In this document: piece by piece, positions 1 through 6,339 of the stretch
Layout of the letters: each line of letters opens with the position of its first letter
Position numbering within the stretch: the first letter of the stretch is position 1
Assembly (NCBI GenBank): GCA_021786265.1
Contig: JAJYNP010000003.1
Coordinates: forward strand, 1 to 7,576
Direction of reading: 5' to 3'
DNA: 7,576 nt
Source of the DNA: Chloroflexota bacterium
GTDB taxonomy: Bacteria > Chloroflexota > Limnocylindria > Limnocylindrales > CSP1-4
Translations under genes and position numbers: made by a program
Notes under the pieces: model-generated
Databases searched by the model: none
The model's input: only the letters and a program-made list of their open reading frames with translations
What the model was told of the DNA's origin: nothing

Positions 1-7
1 GGGCTCC

Positions 8-715
8 ATGTACGGGCGCTACTTCAATGTCCTTGAGGGGCTCCTGCGGCGCGTGCAGGAGACCAACGCCACGTCGCTCCGGGAGGCCGCGCGGATCGTG
101 GCTGACACGATCGAGAAGGACGGGATCGTCCACGTTTTCGGCAGCGGCCACTCTCAGCTGCTGGCGATCGAGACCGCCGGTCGTGCCGGCGGTCTTGCCA
201 ACGTCGAGGTGATCCTCGACCCGGGGCAGGGCAAGGCCGAGGCGCTGGAAGGGTACGCCGCCGCTCTTTTGCGTGATTACGTATTGAGGCCACCTGACTG
301 TTTAATCGTGATCAGCAACTCGGGCCGCAACGCGGCGCCCATCGAGATGGCAATGATCGGGCGTGACGCTGGGTTGCAGGTGGTCGCCGTCACTGCCCTG
401 GCCTTCTCTCGCAGTACCACGCCGCGGCACAGCTCGGGAAAGAAGCTGTACGAGTTTGCCGACGCGATCCTCGATACCTGTGGTGCGGCCGGTGACGCGG
501 CCGTGCAGATCGAGGGCCTCAAGGTCCGCACGGGGCCCACTTCCACGGTGATCGGTGCCGCGCTCCTCAATGCGATGTTCGTCGAGGCGATCGCTGAGCT
601 GGTCCGACGCGGTGTCGAGCCCCCAATCTACGTGTCACAGAACGTCGACGACTTTAGGGAGCACAACGATCGCTTGCGGGCCCGCTACCGTGGCCGCGTC
701 CGGCCCGTCACCTGA
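8..715 (+). CDS. SIS-domain sugar-phosphate-binding protein, UPF0309 type (paralogue 1)
   Basis: Predicted 235-residue cytosolic protein with a single SIS (sugar isomerase) fold, related to the UPF0309/putative phosphoheptose isomerase group. Family hallmarks are visible in order: FGSGHS at residues 44-49 (first phosphosugar-binding loop), SNSGRN at 103-108 (the SIS serine loop), RHSSGK at 140-145, GPTST at 176-180 and EHN near 218-220. SIS proteins bind phosphorylated sugars and either isomerise them or cleave C-N/C-O bonds; the reaction of this subfamily is not established to my knowledge. The start fits the usual family N-terminus (aromatic, then a long helix), but only 7 bases precede it, so its ribosome site cannot be judged. 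It lies 17 nt before the PTS EIIA gene and shares its fold and motifs with the SIS gene at 1750. The segment after the first loop (residues 54-90) is shorter and more divergent than in that paralogue. Family is confident, substrate unknown. Confidence 0.87.
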   Translation: MYGRYFNVLEGLLRRVQETNATSLREAARIVADTIEKDGIVHVFGSGHSQLLAIETAGRAGGLANVEVILDPGQGKAEALEGYAAALLRDYVLRPPDCLIVISNSGRNAAPIEMAMIGRDAGLQVVAVTALAFSRSTTPRHSSGKKLYEFADAILDTCGAAGDAAVQIEGLKVRTGPTSTVIGAALLNAMFVEAIAELVRRGVEPPIYVSQNVDDFREHNDRLRARYRGRVRPVT

Positions 716-732
716 GCCCGACGGAGGAAGGG

Positions 733-1188
733 ATGATTCCCGTGTTGATCGTCGGCCATGGCGACTTTGGTGACGGGCTGCGGAGTGCAATCGAGATGAT
801 CCTCGGCGGACCTCAGGAGGCCGTGGCGTCGTTGGCGCTGCGCGCCGAGGAGGACCCGGCCGACTTCGCCCGACGTACCGATGCAGCACTTGCTGAGCTG
901 GGCGCCGGAGAGACCGGGCCGGGCATCGTGCTCGCCGACCTGTTCGGAGCAAGCCCGGCAAACGCCGCAACCTCACTCCTGCGGCACCGGCCAGATCTGC
1001 AAGTCGTGACGGGAGTCAACCTGCCCATGGCGCTTGAATTGCTCATGGCCCGCGGATCGACCGAGCCGGCCGAACTGGCCGTGATGTCAGTTGAGCGCGG
1101 GCGAGACGCCATCCGCGACGCTGGTGCGATGGTGCGCGCGGAACTTGCCCGCCACGCAGCCGAGGGGCGCATGGGAGAGGGCCAATGA
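733..1188 (+). CDS. PTS mannose/fructose/sorbose-family EIIA component
   Basis: A 151-residue cytosolic phosphocarrier of the mannose-type phosphotransferase system. It takes phosphate from HPr and passes it to EIIB during sugar import. The phospho-accepting histidine is His9 in GHGDFG (residues 8-13). The family's second signature DLFGASPAN spans 69-77, with Asp69 matching the conserved active-site aspartate, and VVTGVNLPM at 91-99 is the third conserved strand. Length matches a free-standing EIIA domain rather than the fused EIIAB of E. coli ManX. A strong GGAGGAAG ribosome site at 723-730 sets the ATG. The stop overlaps the start of the EIIB gene (ATGA), which points to coupled translation and equal dosage. 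EIIC and EIID, which form the membrane channel, are not seen here. Sugar specificity cannot be read from EIIA. Confidence 0.95.
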   Translation: MIPVLIVGHGDFGDGLRSAIEMILGGPQEAVASLALRAEEDPADFARRTDAALAELGAGETGPGIVLADLFGASPANAATSLLRHRPDLQVVTGVNLPMALELLMARGSTEPAELAVMSVERGRDAIRDAGAMVRAELARHAAEGRMGEGQ

Positions 1189-1679
1189 GCGTGAAACACG
1201 TCCGGATAGACAATCGACTTGTGCACGGACAGGTTGTCGTCGCATGGCTCCAGGCCACCGGAGCGGACACTATTTTGGTCGCCAATGATGCCATCGCCGC
1301 CGACGACTTTCAGAAGACGATGCTGCTTGCGGTCACGCCGCCTGCGGTGAAACGGGAGCTCATCCTCTCGATCGATGACGCCCTGGCTTACCTAGCGGAC
1401 CCTACGCACGAATCAGAGCAGGTCTTTGTCCTCGTGAAGGAGCCGGCGGATGCCCTGCGCTTGCACCGAGGCGGCTTGGCGACCCATACCATGAATATTG
1501 GCAACATGGCTTTCGTGGTCGGCGCCAAGAAGGTCACCAACACGGTATTCGTGACTCCGAAGGACGTAGATGCGTGCAAGGCCCTCGCAGCCGAAGGTGT
1601 GGAGCTTACGGCGCAGATGATGCCAACCGCGCCCAAGGAGAGCTTCATGCAGCTGCTCGCCAAGGCGAAGCTCCTATGA
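1185..1679 (+). CDS. PTS mannose/fructose/sorbose-family EIIB component
   Basis: A 164-residue cytosolic EIIB subunit. It accepts phosphate from EIIA and transfers it to the incoming sugar at the EIIC/EIID membrane complex. The diagnostic motif RIDNRLVHGQV (residues 7-17) carries the phosphorylated His14; the family consensus is RIDDRLIHGQV, so Asn10 replaces an Asp often seen there. Further family features are the FVLVKEP strand near 81-87, NIGNM at 104-108 and a conserved C-terminal MMP...KESF region. Length is normal for a single EIIB domain. The ATG overlaps the EIIA stop by 4 nt. EIIB is the subunit most linked to sugar class in this family, but it resolves mannose, fructose, sorbose, GalNAc or Amadori-type substrates only by phylogeny, which I could not run. 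Confidence 0.95.
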   Translation: MSVKHVRIDNRLVHGQVVVAWLQATGADTILVANDAIAADDFQKTMLLAVTPPAVKRELILSIDDALAYLADPTHESEQVFVLVKEPADALRLHRGGLATHTMNIGNMAFVVGAKKVTNTVFVTPKDVDACKALAAEGVELTAQMMPTAPKESFMQLLAKAKLL

Positions 1680-1735
1680 GATGGGTTGGCGCAGGCCCGA
1701 CAGGGCCGTGGCATGCACTCGCCCGCCATACCGCT

Positions 1736-1741
1736 GGGAGG
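1736..1741 (+). promoter_or_regulatory. Ribosome-binding site that sets the start of the second SIS gene
   Basis: GGGAGG lies 8 nt before ATG 1750 and 5 nt before an in-frame TTG at 1747. It supports an internal start over the in-frame ATG at 1681, which follows the EIIB stop directly and has no such site close by. Confidence 0.75.
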
Positions 1742-1749
1742 TCACGTTG

Positions 1750-2520
1750 ATGACGGACGGGGCGGAGGACTTGACGGGCCACCTGAGCCGGGCCGCGGTT
1801 GCTTTCGTAGAGACCGCCGAGACCACTGTCCGAGCGACCATGACGCGAGAGGCGTCGCGCCTGGAGCGGGCATCGCTGTGGATGGCCGAGGCGATCCGAG
1901 ACGGGGGGCTTATCCGCGTCTTCGGTACTGGCCACTCGCGCCTACTCGCGGAGGAGATCTTCTACCGAGCAGGCGGCTTGGCACCGGTCGATGCCGTGCT
2001 CGAAGACACCGTCAGCGGCTACCGCGACGTGACAAAGTCCGAGTACGCGGAACGGCTCGAGGGACTTGGTGAACTGATCGTAGCCCACCGCCGGATTGCC
2101 CCACCGGACGTGCTGCTCGTCATTAGTCAGTCAGGCCGTAACGCGGTGCCGATCGAGGTCGCTCAAGCGGCTCGAAGACGGAGCGTTCGCACGATCGCCA
2201 TCACGTCACTGCTCCACGCGAAGGGCCAGCCATCACGACACTCCAGCGGCAAGCATCTGCACGAGGTCGTGGACCTGGTCATCGACAACGGCGCCCCGAA
2301 CGGTGATTGCGCGGTGGCCCTATCCAACGGCAGGCCGGTCGGCCCTCTCTCGACCGTCGCCGGAAGCGTCCTCATTCAGACGCTCGTAATCGGGGCGGCC
2401 GAGTGTCTCCTGCGGTGGGGCCTCGAGCCACCCGTGTTCGCCTCCGGCAACGTCGAAGGTGGCCGCGCATGGAACGAGCGGCTCATCGACCGGTATTGGG
2501 ATCGGGTGCGCGGCTGGTGA
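1750..2520 (+). CDS. SIS-domain sugar-phosphate-binding protein, UPF0309 type (paralogue 2)
   Basis: A 256-residue single-domain SIS protein, the second UPF0309-type paralogue in the operon. Conserved blocks: a long N-terminal helical region (about 1-50), FGTGHS at 58-63, FYRAGGLAP at 71-79, SQSGRN at 126-131, RHSSGK at 163-168, GPLSTV at 198-203 and the C-terminal GNVEGG...NERLIDRYW region. It looks closer to the family norm than paralogue 1, because it keeps the full FYRAGG segment and the longer linker before the second strand. It probably binds a phosphorylated sugar made by the PTS and catalyses isomerisation or C-N/C-O cleavage; which of these is unknown. The upstream frame is open to 1681, but those 23 extra residues are Arg/Pro-rich and unlike the family. 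The stop codon overlaps an in-frame GTG of the next gene and lies 8 nt before its ATG. Confidence 0.87.
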   Translation: MTDGAEDLTGHLSRAAVAFVETAETTVRATMTREASRLERASLWMAEAIRDGGLIRVFGTGHSRLLAEEIFYRAGGLAPVDAVLEDTVSGYRDVTKSEYAERLEGLGELIVAHRRIAPPDVLLVISQSGRNAVPIEVAQAARRRSVRTIAITSLLHAKGQPSRHSSGKHLHEVVDLVIDNGAPNGDCAVALSNGRPVGPLSTVAGSVLIQTLVIGAAECLLRWGLEPPVFASGNVEGGRAWNERLIDRYWDRVRGW

Positions 2521-2528
2521 CCGGCACG

Positions 2529-4028
2529 ATGGAGCAGTCGGAACACGACGTCACGCCTGGCAGTGAGGGCGCGCTGCGGTTCGCAGGCGCCGTCGTGGAC
2601 CTGACTCCGCCGGCCGGGACGCGGCTTGCCGGCTACTTGGCGCGCGGCGACGCCGTGGCCACCGGCACACACGATCCGCTCCAGGCGATCATCGTTTGGC
2701 TGCGCGATCCGCGCCCCGATGGAGGGCAGGTCGTCTGGGTGGCGATCGACGCCCTGGCGGTGGATGCGGACCAGGCTGGCGCCATCGCAGGAGCGGTCGG
2801 GGCGGCTCTCGGCTGTGATCCCTCGGACGTTCTCGTCTGTGCGACCCACACCCATTCCGCTCCTGCTGGCTGGAACCTCGGGTTGCGTGGCATTCACCCG
2901 GCGTTCCAGGAGCCGGGCGATGAGGGAATGCGGCACGCCGTTGTGACGGCAGTCGCCGCGACGGCGGCGCGCCTGCTGGGCTCGGATCGGCCGGTGCGTG
3001 TCATCTCGGCAGAGGGGCGAGCACCGGACGTAGGTAGCAACCGCACCGACCCGGCCGGACCGCACGACCCGAGCGTCGGCGTGCTCGGCCTTGTGAGCCC
3101 GTGTGGGCGCGTGACGGGGGTCTTAGTCGACTACGCCTGCCATGCGACGGTACTGGGGCACGCCAACCTGCAGTGGTCGGCCGACTGGCCAGGGGCCGCA
3201 CGGCGCACGCTCGCGGCGGCTTTGATGGGCATTGCGCCCTTCGCGGCGGGTGAGGCGGCGTCGAGTTCGAGCCGGCACTGGGCGGCAACCCTTGCATCGT
3301 CCGCTGCGGGCGACCTTGGCAGTGCGCCGATCGTCGCCGTCCTGCAGGGCGCCGCTGGAGATGCAAGCGCACGTTTCGTGCGTCGCAACCAGACGTTCGG
3401 GGAGGTAGACCGGCTCGGAGGCTTGCTGAGCGCCCATGCGCTCACGGCGCTGTTCGAGGGTCGGCCGCACCTGGACGTGACGCCCCGGATCGTGGTGCGG
3501 CACGAGCAACTCGAGCTCTCCACGCGGCCGCTCCCATCCCCGGCTGACGCACGCCGCGATGCGCACGACACCGAGGTGGCGTGGCGCCGTGTCGCCGAGC
3601 TTGAGGGCCCAGGGCCCCTCGAACGGGTCGCGCGAACGCGCCATGAAGGGGCGCTTCTCCTAGCCGCCGTCGCTGAGCACGGTTTGCCGCCCCGGGTCGA
3701 GGTACGGATCACTGTGGTCGCGCTGGGCGACTTGGCGTTCGTCCATATGCCCGTTGAACTGTTCGCGTCCTTCGGTCTGGCGATCCGCGCCGCGAGTCCT
3801 TTCGCACGGACCCGTGTGGTTGGCTACACTGACGGTTACTTCGGGTATGTCGCCGACGCCGCAGCGCACGCGGCCGGCGTCTACGAGGCATCGGCTTCGC
3901 TCTTCGACGCCGAGGGCGGAGCACGGCTGGTCGACGCGGCGGTGGAGCTGTTGCAGCGCGCCTACGCGGAGGTCCATGCTGAACCGTGCACCTCGCGTGA
4001 CGCGCAGGGGACGCGAGCGCGGCCGTGA
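2529..4028 (+). CDS. Neutral/alkaline ceramidase-superfamily protein (putative cytosolic zinc amidase)
   Basis: A 499-residue protein of the neutral/alkaline non-lysosomal ceramidase N-terminal domain family, zinc hydrolases that cut N-acyl amide bonds. Landmarks: DLTPPAG at 24-30, THTHSAP at 106-112 (zinc histidines), NRTDP near 171-175 then DPSVGVL at 180-186, YACHATVLG at 202-210 (His205 likely zinc ligand), SADWPG at 217-222, GAAGDAS at 274-280 (Ser280 matching the nucleophile), PVELF at 408-412 (Glu410 likely ligand) and GYTDGYFGYV at 432-441 (ligand tyrosine). No signal peptide or membrane segment is visible, unlike secreted ceramidases. It seems to lack the C-terminal Ig-like domain, since only about 60 residues follow the last motif. 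Residues 232-268 form an Ala/Ser-rich insertion. ATG 2529 was chosen because GGTGA (2516-2520) precedes it by 8 nt; an in-frame GTG at 2517, overlapping the previous stop, is the alternative. Substrate unknown; context suggests an N-acylated sugar derivative rather than ceramide. Confidence 0.85.
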   Translation: MEQSEHDVTPGSEGALRFAGAVVDLTPPAGTRLAGYLARGDAVATGTHDPLQAIIVWLRDPRPDGGQVVWVAIDALAVDADQAGAIAGAVGAALGCDPSDVLVCATHTHSAPAGWNLGLRGIHPAFQEPGDEGMRHAVVTAVAATAARLLGSDRPVRVISAEGRAPDVGSNRTDPAGPHDPSVGVLGLVSPCGRVTGVLVDYACHATVLGHANLQWSADWPGAARRTLAAALMGIAPFAAGEAASSSSRHWAATLASSAAGDLGSAPIVAVLQGAAGDASARFVRRNQTFGEVDRLGGLLSAHALTALFEGRPHLDVTPRIVVRHEQLELSTRPLPSPADARRDAHDTEVAWRRVAELEGPGPLERVARTRHEGALLLAAVAEHGLPPRVEVRITVVALGDLAFVHMPVELFASFGLAIRAASPFARTRVVGYTDGYFGYVADAAAHAAGVYEASASLFDAEGGARLVDAAVELLQRAYAEVHAEPCTSRDAQGTRARP

Positions 4029-4939
4029 GTCCCGCCAGCGTGAGTACCGCCGGATGGCCAAGGCTGCTGGCCTGCGACCTCGATGGCACCCTCCTCGGCC
4101 CCGATGGGCACGTGCCGGCCCGCACTGCCTCCGCCGTGCGCGCTCTCCGCGCGGCCGGCGTGACGGTTGTGCTCGCGTCCGGCCGCCTGGGACACGCGAT
4201 GCGGCGCCTGTGCCTGGAGTTAGGGCTGGACGGCCCCCAGATCACGATGCAGGGCGCCGTGATCGCCTCGCCGGTAACCGGCGAAATCATCCATGCCTGG
4301 CGCTTGTCTGCAGACCAAGTGCGCGAGCATCTGTCGTTTGCCCGGTCGACCGGTGCAATCCCGCTACTCTGCTTTCCAGACGGTTTCCGCGCCGAGTTCG
4401 TCACGCCAGAAATCGCGGCGATGTTCATGCCGTACGAAGAGCCGCTCCCCGAGATCGTACCGAACCTCGCCGTCTTCGCCGACGAGGAACCTGTCAAGAC
4501 ATATCTCTACACGCCGCCGGGCACGCATGATCGCATCTGGGACGCGGCCCATGTCGCATTCGCAGGGCGGGCGACTGTTACATCCGGCGACGAACGCAGT
4601 ATCGAGTTGCTGCCGGTCGGCGTTAACAAAGGCGAGGCGCTTCGTGTGCTGGTCGCCTCACTCGGAATCCCCCTGGCGGAGGTCGCCACGATCGGTGACG
4701 CACGCAACGATATCGAGATGCTCCGCATCTCCGGTCGGTCCGCGGCGATGGCGCACGCGCGGCCGGAGGTACGTAACGTCGCCGAGCTCGTGGTGCCGAC
4801 TAACCGCGATGAGGGCGCGCTCGAGGCTATCCTCGCTTTCTTCCCGGGCCTGCTGCTGTCAGATGGCGCCGACCAGGTTGCGCGACCTCGCGTGAGCGCC
4901 GCGGGCGGCCGGGGCGACCGGACCACGGGACGGGGTTGA
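4025..4939 (+). CDS. Cof-type HAD-superfamily sugar-phosphate phosphatase
   Basis: A 304-residue cytosolic HAD hydrolase of the Cof/IIB type (large C2 cap), which normally dephosphorylates sugar phosphates and similar small molecules with Mg2+. All four motifs are present: I, DLDGT at 18-22 (nucleophile Asp18, acid/base Asp20); II, LASGR at 50-54 (Ser52); III, Lys202 in GVNKGEAL; IV, GDARNDIEML at 224-233 (Asp225 and Asp229 bind metal). The cap lies between about residues 83 and 195. The last 20 or so residues are Gly/Arg-rich and probably disordered. The GTG start overlaps the ceramidase-like stop by 4 nt (GTGA), so translation is likely coupled; a GTG at 4040 is another possible start. Next to a PTS it may dephosphorylate a pathway intermediate or relieve sugar-phosphate build-up (inference). 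Confidence 0.92.
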   Translation: MSPASVSTAGWPRLLACDLDGTLLGPDGHVPARTASAVRALRAAGVTVVLASGRLGHAMRRLCLELGLDGPQITMQGAVIASPVTGEIIHAWRLSADQVREHLSFARSTGAIPLLCFPDGFRAEFVTPEIAAMFMPYEEPLPEIVPNLAVFADEEPVKTYLYTPPGTHDRIWDAAHVAFAGRATVTSGDERSIELLPVGVNKGEALRVLVASLGIPLAEVATIGDARNDIEMLRISGRSAAMAHARPEVRNVAELVVPTNRDEGALEAILAFFPGLLLSDGADQVARPRVSAAGGRGDRTTGRG

Positions 4940-4943
4940 CGAG

Positions 4944-5447
4944 ATGCATCGTTTGCGCTCTGGTCAGCATCCCACGTTCGTCTACGGCCGCAGGCGCCGC
5001 TGGGCGTTCCTGCCGACTTCGGCGTTCTTTCTCGTGCTTCTGCTCGTCCTTGCTTTGGACCCGACGCTGCTATGGTCAGAAGGCATCGATGCGGAGACGC
5101 AGCGCGCCGCAGTCCTGCTGTGCGGTATGCTCGCCGTGGGGTTCGCTGTCGCCCTCCTGGCGCGCTGGACTGAGCCGTTCTGCGTCACGCTCGAGCCAGA
5201 TGCGTTCGTCGCCCGGCCTCTTTTGGGCTCGCCGGTTCGCGTGCCTTACGACCGCATTGCCCGCGTCGTCGAGCGTCCCCCGAACTTCATACGCGGCCAT
5301 GTGGAACTGGAACTGCGGACGATCGATCGTCGCCGACCGCTATACATCCACGGCGACATCGGCGACTTTCCGCGGCTGGCGAGGCTCCTGCGGAGCCGCG
5401 TCCCAGCCGCCGTCCGTGCGGAGTGGAAGGCGAACCGCAGCGCCTGA
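4944..5447 (+). CDS. Small membrane protein with PH-like C-terminal domain, function unknown
   Basis: A 167-residue protein I cannot assign to a named family with certainty. The N-terminal 19 residues are basic (several Arg, including RRRR at 16-19). Two hydrophobic helices follow, about 20-39 and 55-74, joined by a short acidic loop. The cytosolic half (about 75-160) alternates strands and ends in an amphipathic helix, a pattern resembling bacterial PH-like (YdbS/DUF304-type) domains that follow two membrane helices. The Arg-rich N-terminus suggests both ends are inside the cell by the positive-inside rule. It starts 4 nt after the HAD stop and ends 21 nt before the GntR gene, so it is probably part of the same transcript, but nothing links it to sugar metabolism. 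Reading frame and codon pattern look genuine. Confidence 0.7.
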   Translation: MHRLRSGQHPTFVYGRRRRWAFLPTSAFFLVLLLVLALDPTLLWSEGIDAETQRAAVLLCGMLAVGFAVALLARWTEPFCVTLEPDAFVARPLLGSPVRVPYDRIARVVERPPNFIRGHVELELRTIDRRRPLYIHGDIGDFPRLARLLRSRVPAAVRAEWKANRSA

Positions 5448-5454
5448 TCGCGTC

Positions 5455-5463
5455 GGGAGGTGA
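5455..5463 (+). promoter_or_regulatory. Ribosome-binding site of the GntR gene
   Basis: GGGAGGTGA is a near-perfect match to the 16S 3' end and ends 5 nt before ATG 5469. An in-frame GTG at 5460 lies inside this site, so it is not the start. Confidence 0.85.
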
Positions 5464-5468
5464 ACGCC

Positions 5469-6200
5469 ATGTCTCCATCGCTGCTGCGTCGCAGCCCCGT
5501 CCCGCTGTACGCCCAGGTGAAGGAGCTGCTGCGGTCGCGGATCGGCTCTGCGAGTCGCGACAGCGAGCGTCGCCTGCCCTCCGAGCGGGAGCTCGCCCGG
5601 CAACTCGGCGTCAGCCGCATGACCGTGCGCCAGGCGCTGCGTGACCTCGCCGATGAGGGGACAGTCTTTACGGCACCCGGCCGGGGCACATTCCTCGCTA
5701 CGAACAAGATGGCCCAGCCGCTTGGCGCCCTGACGAGCTTTACTCAGGACATGCTGCGCCGAGGATTGGCGCCCTCCTCGACGACTCTGGCCGCGGAGCA
5801 GATCGTCGATCCACACGTCGCAGAGGTACTCGGAATCGCACCCGAGTCGCCCATCGCGCGGATCCGACGGTTGCGCCTCGCTGACGGCGAGCCCATGGCG
5901 ATCGAGACGACGCACCTGCCGCTCGCTCTTTGCCCGGGAATACTCGCACTCGACCTCGAGCACGGGTCGCTCTACGAAACCCTGGCGGGCCGGTACCAGC
6001 TGCGCCTGCGGACTGCCGAGCAGTCGATCGAGGCTCGCATCGCCGACCATGCGATAGCCCAGGTCCTTCGGTTAGAGCCCCACTCGGCGGTGCTCTTCAT
6101 CGAGCGGAGGACGCAACTCGAGGATGGCCGCACTATTGAGTTCGTCCGCTCTTACTACCGCGGCGACCGGTACCAATTTCGCGTCCGCCTCGCCGTTTAG
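5469..6200 (+). CDS. GntR-family transcriptional regulator, HutC subfamily (UTRA domain)
   Basis: A 243-residue DNA-binding regulator. Residues 11-77 form the GntR winged helix: PLYAQVKELL at 12-21, LPSERELARQLGVS at 36-49 with the recognition helix MTVRQALRDL at 51-60, then the wing GRGTF at 71-75. Residues about 95-238 form the UTRA ligand domain, ending in the typical FVRSYYRGDRYQF block (225-237). HutC regulators with this layout, such as NagR/YvoA and DasR, sense phosphosugars like GlcN-6-P or GlcNAc-6-P, so this one plausibly represses the PTS/SIS genes until a phosphosugar accumulates (inference). It lies at the end of the upstream gene run and before the 139-nt gap leading to the GlmS-like gene, so it may control both sides. 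No DasR/NagR-type TGGTCTAGACCA operator was seen in that gap. Confidence 0.92.
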   Translation: MSPSLLRRSPVPLYAQVKELLRSRIGSASRDSERRLPSERELARQLGVSRMTVRQALRDLADEGTVFTAPGRGTFLATNKMAQPLGALTSFTQDMLRRGLAPSSTTLAAEQIVDPHVAEVLGIAPESPIARIRRLRLADGEPMAIETTHLPLALCPGILALDLEHGSLYETLAGRYQLRLRTAEQSIEARIADHAIAQVLRLEPHSAVLFIERRTQLEDGRTIEFVRSYYRGDRYQFRVRLAV

Positions 6201-6318
6201 CTCTGCGGCGGGCGTTGCGCGCGCCACCGGGTCGAGGGAATGAGAACCGATAGGCGCATGTGGGCTTCTCCGAGAGTTTTTGTGCGACGGTAGGTTGCCG
6301 GCGGGGTCAAAGAGCCGG

Positions 6319-6328
6319 TCATGCATGA
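6319..6328. other. 10-base perfect palindrome next to a start codon (possible operator)
   Basis: TCATGCATGA reads the same on both strands and overlaps the first bases of the ribosome site of the GlmS-like gene. A repressor bound here would block initiation. A GCATGC palindrome at 6345-6350 lies just after the start. Short palindromes arise by chance, so this is only a candidate. Confidence 0.25.
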
Positions 6329-6332
6329 GGAG
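6327..6332 (+). promoter_or_regulatory. Ribosome-binding site that sets a GTG start
   Basis: GAGGAG ends 7 nt before GTG 6340, the best spacing available. ATG 6346 would be 13 nt away, and the in-frame ATG 6325 overlaps the site itself. Confidence 0.7.
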
Positions 6333-6339
6333 TGTTCCT

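Larger units (their letters stand above)
6201..6339 (+). promoter_or_regulatory. Intergenic region, likely promoter/operator of the GlmS-like SIS gene
   Basis: This 139-nt gap is the largest between protein genes in the window and the only one roomy enough for a promoter. It has a lower-GC patch around 6270-6281 (a run of five T). I see no convincing -35/-10 pair and no T-tailed terminator after the GntR gene. It contains the 10-base palindrome at 6319-6328 and the ribosome site at 6327-6332. Promoter status is inferred from position only. Confidence 0.4.

Noticed and set aside
1681..1749. 23-residue N-terminal extension of the second SIS gene from ATG 1681
   Set aside because: The extension is unlike the family, while GGGAGG at 1736-1741 is correctly spaced for ATG 1750.
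2307..2528. Upstream extension of the ceramidase-like frame to an ATG at 2307
   Set aside because: It would overlap the second SIS gene by over 200 nt, and the translation is Arg-rich shadow sequence; homology begins after 2529.
3131..3712. Open frame on the - strand opposite the ceramidase-like gene
   Set aside because: Low-complexity Arg/Ser/Ala translation with no family resemblance; it shadows a well-supported gene.
6298..6318. CCGGC/GCCGG inverted repeat in the 139-nt gap as an operator or attenuator
   Set aside because: Five-base arms with an 11-base loop are within chance expectation at this GC content.
6280..6339. Earlier in-frame ATG starts (6280, 6325) for the GlmS-like gene
   Set aside because: Neither has a spaced ribosome site, and the extra residues do not resemble the family N-terminus; GTG 6340 has GAGGAG 7 nt upstream.
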